Assembly: GCA_964347475.1 (NCBI GenBank)
Contig: CAYFYY010000145.1
Location: forward strand, 1-6,962
Source of the DNA: GCA-020356105 sp964347475
GTDB taxonomy: Bacteria; Pseudomonadota; Alphaproteobacteria; UBA8366; JADFVY01
Direction: 5' to 3'
DNA length: 6,962 nucleotides
Positions 1-4,499 of the stretch are shown here, piece after piece. The notes beneath the pieces were generated by a model. The model was not told where the DNA came from, made no database searches, and worked only from the letters and a program-made list of their open reading frames with translations. Position numbers and translations under genes: made by a program. Position 1 is the stretch's first letter. Every line of letters starts with the position of its first letter.

Positions 1-752
1 TCGTCATGGGCGCGGGCGTGGCCGGGCTGCAGGCGATCGCCACGGCACGGCGCCTCGGCGCGGTGGTTTCGGCGACCGACGTGCGGCCCGCTGCGAAGGA
101 GCAGGTGGAGAGCCTGGGCGGCACGTTCGTTGCCGTCGAGGACGAGGAGTTCAAGCAGGCTGAGACCGCGGGCGGCTATGCCAAGGAGATGAGCCCCGAA
201 TACCAGAAGAAGCAGGCGGCCCTCATCGCCGAGACGATCAAGAAACAGGACATGGTGATCACCACCGCTCTGATCCCTGGGCGCCCCGCCCCCAAGCTGA
301 TCTCTGCGGAGATGGTCAAGACCATGAAACCGGGCGCCGTGATCGTCGACCTTGCGGTCGAGCAGGGCGGCAACTGCGAGCTGTCGGAGTTCGACAGCGT
401 CGTGCAGAAGCATGGCGTGACCATCGTCGGCCATGCCAACGTGCCCGGCCGGCTGGCGGAAAGCGCGAGCAACCTGTTCGCCCGCAACATCCTCAGCTTC
501 ATGAGCCTGCTGGTCGACAGCGAGACCAAGGCAATGAAGATCGACACCGAGGACGAGATCATCGCCGGCACGCTGGTCACCCGCGACGGCAAGGTCGTGC
601 ACAAGGACGTCAAGGCCGAGGAGCCCAGGCCCGCCAAGGCCGCCGCTGGCGCCAAGAAGACCGCTGGCGCCAAGAAGGCCGGTGGCGCCAAGAAGCGAGC
701 GGCCGCGGCCAAGAAGGCCAGCACCGGCAAGACCAAGGCGAAGAAGGAGTAG
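1..752 (+). CDS. pntAA: NAD(P) transhydrogenase subunit alpha part 1 (PntAA), 5' end outside the window
   Basis: This is the 3' part of the soluble NAD(H)-binding domain I of proton-translocating transhydrogenase. It takes hydride from NADH at the cytoplasmic face and passes it to NADP+ bound on PntB. The frame is open to the window edge (Val codon at 3-5), so the ATG at 6 is internal. The Rossmann loop GAGVAGLQA is followed by the acidic strand end TDVRP, which binds the NAD ribose. Further on are the mobile-loop segment GGYAKEMSPEY, TTALIPGRPAPKLI, VIVDLAVEQGGNCE and the NVPGRLAESASNLFARN segment, all close to E. coli PntA. The conserved fold ends around VTRDGKVVHKD (about nt 606). After that comes a tail of roughly 45 residues rich in Lys, Ala and Gly, with hexapeptide repeats. 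pntAB starts 6 bp after the stop. Identity is certain; the tail is unusual. Confidence 0.97.
   Translation, partial: VMGAGVAGLQAIATARRLGAVVSATDVRPAAKEQVESLGGTFVAVEDEEFKQAETAGGYAKEMSPEYQKKQAALIAETIKKQDMVITTALIPGRPAPKLISAEMVKTMKPGAVIVDLAVEQGGNCELSEFDSVVQKHGVTIVGHANVPGRLAESASNLFARNILSFMSLLVDSETKAMKIDTEDEIIAGTLVTRDGKVVHKDVKAEEPRPAKAAAGAKKTAGAKKAGGAKKRAAAAKKASTGKTKAKKE
645..719 (+). repeat. Tandem hexapeptide-coding repeats in the PntAA tail
   Basis: Three 18-bp in-frame units occupy 645-662, 663-680 and 681-698, encoding AGAKKT, AGAKKA and GGAKKR. A degenerate fourth unit at 699-719 encodes AAAAKKA. Units 1 and 2 differ at one base and share the core GGCGCCAAGAAG with unit 3. This resembles the Ala/Lys-rich tails of histone H1-like and some HU-like bacterial proteins, which arise by low-complexity expansion. 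Copy number may differ between strains through slippage. Any function (membrane-surface contact, flexible tether) is inference. Confidence 0.85.
744..749 (+). promoter_or_regulatory. Shine-Dalgarno of pntAB, inside the last codons of pntAA
   Basis: AAGGAG lies 9 nt before the pntAB ATG at 759. It is made from the last two sense codons (AAG GAG) of the Lys-rich PntAA tail, directly before the TAG at 750-752. The arrangement supports the start at 759 and implies translational coupling of the two genes. Confidence 0.75.
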
Positions 753-758
753 ACCGCC

Positions 759-1172
759 ATGGCGAGCGATAAATTGACCGAAGGCCTGCAGCGGCTGTCA
801 GAGAGCGCCGCCGACGTGGCCAACCAGGCCGACGCGCTGGTTGCGCAGGCTGCCGCCCTTGCGGCCCCGGCGGCCCCGGCCGCAACGAGCGGTTCGACAT
901 TCATCATGCTGTTCACGATCTTCGTGCTGGCCGTGTTCGTCGGTTACTACGTGGTCTGGAACGTGACCCCGGCGCTGCACTCGCCGCTGATGAGCGTGAC
1001 CAACGCGATCTCCTCGGTGATCATCGTCGGCGCCCTGATCGCCGCCGGGCCGGCGGATTGGCACCTCAGCAAGGTGTTCGGAGTCATCGCCGTGGCGCTG
1101 GCCTCGGTGAACATCTTTGGCGGCTTCATCGTCACGCAGCGCATGCTGCAGATGTTCAAGAAGAAGAAGTAA
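759..1172 (+). CDS. pntAB: NAD(P) transhydrogenase subunit alpha part 2 (PntAB)
   Basis: This 137-residue membrane subunit carries the alpha-chain part of the proton channel (domain II). In E. coli it is fused to PntA; here it is a separate chain, as in Rhodospirillum rubrum, and its length is normal for the split form. Residues 1-45 form an Ala-rich, weakly amphipathic N-terminal segment. Three transmembrane helices follow: about 47-67 (ending VGYYVVWNV), 78-97 (LMSVTNAISSVIIVGAL) and 104-125 (VFGVIAVALASVNIFGGF). The chain ends TQRMLQMFKKKK, matching the E. coli alpha C-terminus. A good Shine-Dalgarno at 744-749 supports the ATG at 759. The stop is 18 bp before pntB, so the three genes form one operon. 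Nothing in the sequence suggests damage. Confidence 0.97.
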   Translation: MASDKLTEGLQRLSESAADVANQADALVAQAAALAAPAAPAATSGSTFIMLFTIFVLAVFVGYYVVWNVTPALHSPLMSVTNAISSVIIVGALIAAGPADWHLSKVFGVIAVALASVNIFGGFIVTQRMLQMFKKKK

Positions 1173-1190
1173 CGGAAGGGTGCGAAGATC

Positions 1191-2677
1191 ATGACCCAGA
1201 ACACTGCCGCCTTCCTTTATCTGATCTCCAGCGTGCTGTTCGTGCTGGCGCTGCGCGGCTTGTCGTCGCCGACCACGGCCCGTCAGGGCAACCTGTTCGG
1301 CATCGTCGGCATGATCATCGCGGTCGCGACGACGCTGGCCATGCCGAGCGTGCTGAGCTACACGTGGATCGCGGTGGCCGTGCTGCTGGGCGGCGTCGCT
1401 GGCACAGTCATCGCATTGCGCATCCAGATGACGGCGCTGCCGCAGCTGGTCGCCGCGTTCCACAGCCTTGTCGGTCTTGCCGCCGTGTTCGTCGCCGGCG
1501 CCGCCTTCTACGCGCCCGAGGCCTACGGGCTCGGCACGCGCGGCGCCATCCCGGCGGGCAGCCTCATCGAGATGAGCCTCGGCACCGCCATCGGCGCCAT
1601 CACCTTCTCCGGTTCGGTGATCGCCTTCGGCAAGCTGCAGGGCCTGATAACCGGCAAGCCGCTGGTCTTCTTCGGGCAGCATTTCGTGAACCTCGCGCTC
1701 GGCATCCTGCTGGTGGCGCTCATAGTTTGGTTCGCGACCGACCAGCCCAGCCTCGCCTTCTGGCTGATCGTGGCGATCTCGCTGCTACTGGGCGTCCTTT
1801 TGATCGTCCCGATCGGCGGCGCCGACATGCCGGTCGTCATCTCGATGCTGAACAGCTATTCGGGCTGGGCCGCCTGCGGCATCGGCTTAACGCTGGGCAA
1901 TCCGGCGCTGATCATCACCGGCGCNNNNNNNNNNNNNNNNNNNNNNNNNNNNNNNNNNNNNNNNNNNNNNNNNNNNNNNNNNNNNNNNNNNNNNNNNNNN
2001 NNNNNNNNNNNNNNNNNNNNNNNNNNNNNNNNNNNNNNNNNNNNNNNNNNNNNNNNNNNNNGTGCAAGGGCATGAATCGCTCGTTCTTCAGCGTCATCCT
2101 CGGCGGCTTCGGCGGCGAGACCGACGCCGCGGCGATGGACCTCGGCGACCGCACCGTCAAATCCGGCAGCGCCGCCGACGCCTCCTTCATCATGGAGAAC
2201 GCCGCCAGTGTCATCATCGTGCCGGGCTACGGCATGGCGGTGGCGCAGGCCCAGCACGCGCTGCGCGAGATGGCCGATCTCCTGAAGTCGAGAGGCGTGA
2301 GCGTGCGCTATGCGATCCATCCGGTGGCCGGTCGCATGCCCGGGCACATGAACGTGCTGCTGGCCGAGGCCAACGTCCCGTACGACGAGGTGCTCGAGCT
2401 CGAGGAGATCAATCGCGACTTCCCCTCGACCGACGTCTCCTTCGTCATCGGCGCCAACGACGTCACCAACCCGTCGGCCAAGACCGACACGTCGAGCCCG
2501 ATTTACGGCATGCCGATCCTCGACGTGGAGCGGTCCGGCACGGTGCTGTTCGTCAAGCGCTCTCTGGCCTCGGGATATGCCGGCGTCGACAATCCGCTGT
2601 TCTACCGGGACAACACGATGATGCTGTTCGGCGACGCCAAGCAGATGTGCGAGGACATCATCAAGGCGCTCGAATAG
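1191..2677 (+). CDS. pntB: NAD(P) transhydrogenase subunit beta (PntB), interrupted by an assembly gap
   Basis: This is the beta subunit: membrane domain II plus the NADP(H)-binding domain III, which work with PntAA and PntAB to couple proton entry to NADPH formation. Before the gap, residues 1-245 contain several membrane helices, the proton-path His91 in AFHSLVG, FSGSVIAFGKL and GGADMPVVISMLNSYSGWAA (Asp212). After the gap come CKGMNRSFFSVI, the Rossmann-like loop PGYGMAVAQAQ, HPVAGRMPGHMNVLLAEA, GANDVTNPSA and the NADP-phosphate loop KRSLASGYAG, ending at the TAG at 2675-2677. The two halves are in different frames across the 137 Ns. If the conserved 13-residue stretch known from E. coli is restored, only 39 nt are missing and the protein is 462 residues, the length of E. 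coli PntB. GGAAGG at 1174-1179 is the likely ribosome binding site. I judge it an intact gene with a wrongly sized gap. Confidence 0.95.
1925..2061. other. Assembly gap (137 Ns) inside pntB
   Basis: There are 137 consecutive Ns. The flanking protein reads ...LIITGA before and CKGMNRS... after. In E. coli PntB these motifs are separated by 13 residues (LVGSSGAILSYIM), which corresponds to 39 missing bases including partial codons. The gap is therefore probably about 98 bp too long and is not real spacing. Nothing can be said about its content from the sequence itself. Confidence 0.95.
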
Positions 2678-2721
2678 GCGCCAGCAACATCGCCGCTCCC
2701 ATCGCGAGAGCGGACGAGATG

Positions 2722-2749
2722 AAACGGGGCCGGTGCGGCCCCGTTTTTT
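2722..2749 (+). terminator. Intrinsic terminator of the pnt operon
   Basis: A perfect stem has arms AAACGGGGCC (2722-2731) and GGCCCCGTTT (2737-2746) with the 5-nt loop GGTGC. It merges into a run of six Ts (2744-2749). It lies 45 bp after the pntB stop and is a textbook rho-independent terminator for the + strand. Confidence 0.93.
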
Positions 2750-2773
2750 CGTCCGTACCAGATGCCGACAATG

Positions 2774-2791
2774 TATCTAAAATTTTAGATA
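2774..2791. repeat. Perfect 18-bp palindrome
   Basis: TATCTAAAATTTTAGATA is its own reverse complement over all 18 bases; the flanking bases G2773 and A2792 end the symmetry. It lies 24 bp after the T-run of the pnt terminator. Perfect symmetry with no loop suggests a site for a dimeric DNA-binding protein rather than an RNA hairpin. The AT-rich surroundings raise the chance of coincidental symmetry, so the role is unproven. Confidence 0.6.
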
Positions 2792-2816
2792 ATAGAATTT
2801 TAAATATTAACAGGTG

Positions 2817-2832
2817 AGTTATTGTAATAACT
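2817..2832. repeat. 16-bp interrupted palindrome
   Basis: Arms AGTTATT (2817-2823) and AATAACT (2826-2832) flank a central GT. A T8 run begins 3 bp later (2836-2843). The 2-nt centre is too tight for a full hairpin, and the AT-only pairing makes it a poor terminator. An operator-like site is more plausible, and it overlaps the -35 of the weak promoter candidate at 2822-2851. Confidence 0.5.
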
Positions 2833-2851
2833 ACGTTTTTTTTCGAATTAT
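2822..2851 (+). promoter_or_regulatory. Candidate sigma70-type promoter for the small exported protein
   Basis: TTGTAA (2822-2827) as -35 and AATTAT (2846-2851) as -10 are separated by 18 bp; each matches the consensus at 4 of 6 positions. It would give a leader of about 155 nt before the ATG at 3015. TATATT at 2889-2894 is a better -10 alone but has no matching -35. In DNA this AT-rich such matches are expected by chance, so the call is tentative. Confidence 0.25.
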
Positions 2852-2889
2852 GCGGTGCATGGTTAAACGTTTCTTAGAACTCTCACGAT

Positions 2890-2901
2890 ATATTCGAATA
2901 T
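2890..2901. repeat. Perfect 12-bp palindrome
   Basis: ATATTCGAATAT is fully self-complementary, with bases outside it not matching. It shares the TTCGAA core with 2842-2847, 51 bp upstream. It could be a protein-binding site at the edge of the AT-rich island; a chance occurrence is possible. Confidence 0.4.
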
Positions 2902-3002
2902 GAGTAGTAATAGGGGAATCGAACGCAGAAAGAAATTCGTCCCATCACAGCGTCAGGGGAAGGAGAAAGCCGGAAACACGGAGCGTATGGCGAGCTCCGG
3001 AA

Positions 3003-3006
3003 AGGA
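3003..3006 (+). promoter_or_regulatory. Shine-Dalgarno deciding the start of the small exported protein
   Basis: AGGA (within GGAAAGGA, 2999-3006) sits 8 nt before the ATG at 3015, a normal spacing. It overlaps or abuts the alternative in-frame ATG at 3006, which would therefore be badly placed for initiation. Confidence 0.5.
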
Positions 3007-3014
3007 TGTTAGAG

Positions 3015-3323
3015 ATGAAGCGTTCGATAGTGATGTTGGGTGGTCTCGCGATCGCGTCGCTCTTGATCGCCCCCGCCAGCGCGCAGCAGGCGGTGTGCGG
3101 CGATCGCAACGAAATCGTCTCGCGGCTGGAAAGCGGCTATCAGGAATCCAATTCTGGAATCGGCCTGTCTGCGACCGGCGGCCTGATCGAACTGTACACC
3201 TCGGAAAAGGGGACCTGGACACTCATGCTGACGCAGCCGAACGGCGTTAGCTGCCTGATCGCGGCAGGCGACAACTGGGAACACGTCGATCGGCCGAAGA
3301 CGGCGTCGCAGCCGATCTACTGA
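3015..3323 (+). CDS. Small exported protein of unknown function
   Basis: This gene encodes a 102-residue protein with a clear Sec signal peptide: a basic start (MKR), a hydrophobic core (about residues 5-20) and an ASA cleavage site after residue 23. The mature part is about 79 residues and contains two cysteines, Cys28 (AVCGDR) and Cys80 (GVSCLIAAG), which could form a disulphide in the periplasm. Between them is a likely beta-rich segment, GGLIELYTSEKGTWTLMLTQP. I recognise the general look of a small alphaproteobacterial hypothetical family (N-terminal CGDR, central GTWT, C-terminal SCL-AAG-NW) but know no function for it. ATG 3015 is preferred over 3006 because of the Shine-Dalgarno spacing and the better signal peptide. 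It stands alone, between the AT-rich island and its own terminator. No enzymatic motif is visible. Confidence 0.85.
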   Translation: MKRSIVMLGGLAIASLLIAPASAQQAVCGDRNEIVSRLESGYQESNSGIGLSATGGLIELYTSEKGTWTLMLTQPNGVSCLIAAGDNWEHVDRPKTASQPIY

Positions 3324-3371
3324 ACCGGATTATTTACCGTCCGGCCACGGCCGGGTTGATATTATGCAGTC

Positions 3372-3401
3372 GGGGGGCGAACTTCGCCCCCCTATTTCTT
3401 T
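3372..3401 (+). terminator. Intrinsic terminator after the small exported-protein gene
   Basis: GGGGGGCG (3372-3379) pairs with CGCCCCCC (3385-3392) around the loop AACTT, which can close further by two A-T pairs. The U-rich tail TATTTCTTT follows. It lies 48 bp after the stop at 3323. On the opposite strand no T-run follows the stem, so it serves the + strand gene and not the convergent - strand gene. Confidence 0.88.
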
Positions 3402-3423
3402 CCCGGCACTTCCCGAACGATGC

Positions 3424-3438
3424 GCGCCGACGCGGCGC
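3424..3438 (-). repeat. Short GC hairpin downstream of the DUF3179 gene
   Basis: GCGCCG (3424-3429) and CGGCGC (3433-3438) can pair around a 3-nt loop, 24 bp past the stop of the - strand gene. No U-run follows on the - strand, so it is at best a 3'-end stabilising structure. Such short GC stems are common by chance in DNA of this composition. Confidence 0.25.
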
Positions 3439-3462
3439 ACGGCCTGACGTCTGGCGGTACCA

Positions 3463-4446
3463 TCACGGCAGATGAATCTCGGCATGCGGATAGAAGGCGT
3501 GGAACGCGAATGCGAAATCGACGAAATAGGGCACGTCCTGCCAGACGCCGTCACGCTTGCGCCGGACCAGGATGTTGCCGACGTCGTCGCCCGACGGGAT
3601 CCACCCCGCGCCGAGCGCCGAATTCTGCCCCGGCTCCCACGTCAGCACCGTGCCGTCCGGCAGCGCGATTTCGCCGCGCGCCCTCAGCAGCCCGAGGCTC
3701 CAGGCCTGTGTGCGGTCCGACAGCGACACCACACGCGCGAGCGGGGCGATTCCTTCGGGCATCTCGCCGGCATAGAGGAACGGCTGGGGGCTGCTGTCGT
3801 AGCCCTCGTACGGATTGCGTCCATAGGCGCGCAGTCCGGGCATGGCCGGTACGAGGACCTCGCCGTCCGGCGCACGCGCGCGGAACCGGGCCCAGGATTC
3901 GAGGCGTGACGGCAGCACGTCGAGCACCGTGCCGTTCAACTCGCCGACGATCGCGGCACCGAGGAACTGCTGCCACCAGCTCTCGGTCTGGCGGTCGTAC
4001 ATCACGAGGTCGGAATTGCGCAGCATGCCTGTGGTTCCGAAATCGAGCACCCGCGCATCGACGCGCCGATCGAACACCATGGCCGCGTTGCACAACGGGC
4101 AGAAAGTGACGGCGACCGGCACGCCGCCGACGCTGTCGTTGACGATCTCGTGCCAGATCAGGATGCGCAGCGGATAGGCCCTGGCAACGCCGTTGACGAC
4201 GACTCCGATCACCGGCTCGGTATCGCTGAGGTCCGTGGCCTCCGACACCGGAATGAATTTCGGATTGTCGATTGGCGGGATGCCGTCCTTCGGTGGGCCG
4301 CCGGAGATGATTTCGTCGAGCGGTACCGACGCCTTGGAGAAGTCCGTGTCCGGCCACGCGGCACGACGATGCTCCGGTACGGCCAGAGCGACGCCGGCGG
4401 CCGCCGCAAGCGCCAGGACCACGATGAAACCCTTGGTCCGTGTCAT
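3463..4446 (-). CDS. DUF3179 domain-containing exported protein
   Basis: This gene encodes a 327-residue protein matching the DUF3179 family along nearly its whole length. The start MTRTKGFIVVLALAAAAGVALAVPEH is a basic N-terminus followed by a hydrophobic stretch (residues 7-23), so it is a signal peptide or membrane anchor. Family motifs follow in order: DGIPPIDNPKFIPV (54-67), RAYPLRILIWHEIVND (89-104, His99), VTFCPLCNAAMVFDR (113-127, Cys116 and Cys119), FGTTGMLRNSDLVMYDRQTESWWQQ (136-160), AIVGEL (165-170) and the C-terminal VDFAFAFHAFYP (309-320). The CxxC pair and nearby His suggest metal binding or thiol chemistry, but the family has no established function that I know of. ATG 4446 follows the molybdoenzyme stop by 53 bp, so the two are probably in one operon. 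The frame stays open upstream to 4992, but that part lies inside the molybdoenzyme gene and precedes the signal peptide. No strong Shine-Dalgarno is visible. Confidence 0.9.
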   Translation of the reverse strand: MTRTKGFIVVLALAAAAGVALAVPEHRRAAWPDTDFSKASVPLDEIISGGPPKDGIPPIDNPKFIPVSEATDLSDTEPVIGVVVNGVARAYPLRILIWHEIVNDSVGGVPVAVTFCPLCNAAMVFDRRVDARVLDFGTTGMLRNSDLVMYDRQTESWWQQFLGAAIVGELNGTVLDVLPSRLESWARFRARAPDGEVLVPAMPGLRAYGRNPYEGYDSSPQPFLYAGEMPEGIAPLARVVSLSDRTQAWSLGLLRARGEIALPDGTVLTWEPGQNSALGAGWIPSGDDVGNILVRRKRDGVWQDVPYFVDFAFAFHAFYPHAEIHLP

Positions 4447-4452
4447 GACGGC

Positions 4453-4473
4453 AGTGTCGCCCGCAACGACACT
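4453..4473 (-). promoter_or_regulatory. Intercistronic hairpin just before the DUF3179 start codon
   Basis: On the - strand, AGTGTCG and CGACACT form a perfect 7-bp stem around a 7-nt loop (TTGCGGG), ending 6 nt before the ATG at 4446. It covers the position where the ribosome binding site should be; the only G-rich candidate lies in the loop and the 3' arm. There is no U-run, so it is not a terminator. It could limit translation of the second gene or protect the mRNA. Confidence 0.5.
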
Positions 4474-4499
4474 CCCGGGCAATTCACGCCTGCGTGTCC

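Larger units (their letters stand above)
2771..2910. other. AT-rich intergenic island with three palindromes
   Basis: By hand count, 37 of 140 bases are G or C (about 26%), and only 15 of 80 over 2771-2850, while the genes on both sides are strongly GC-rich. It holds three inverted repeats, listed separately, and a T8 run at 2836-2843. No credible coding frame lies in it. It begins right after the pnt terminator and ends about 100 bp before the small exported-protein gene, so a promoter/operator region for that gene is the simplest reading. A remnant of foreign DNA, or a binding site for an AT-preferring silencer, are alternatives. Confidence 0.8.

Noticed and set aside
176..916. Long - strand frame across pntAA and pntAB
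   Set aside because: It is antisense to two genes with clear family identity, and its Ala/Ser/Leu-rich translation has no recognisable domain.
1191..2677. pntB as a frameshifted pseudogene
   Set aside because: The frame change falls exactly in the N run, and both halves are perfectly conserved. A 39-nt gap restores one 462-residue protein.
2817..2843. Second terminator: AT stem followed by T8
   Set aside because: The stem is A-T only except for one terminal-region pair, with a 2-nt centre, so it would be unstable. A strong terminator already lies at 2722-2749.
2900..3250. A 116-codon + strand frame starting in the AT-rich island
   Set aside because: It overlaps the small exported-protein gene out of frame, has an Arg-rich shadow composition and no signal or domain. 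The internal ATG at 2987 with a nearby purine stretch does not rescue it.
3343..3358. CCGGCC/GGCCGG hairpin just after the small-protein stop
   Set aside because: It is short, with a tiny loop and no U-rich tail. The stronger terminator at 3372-3401 explains this region.
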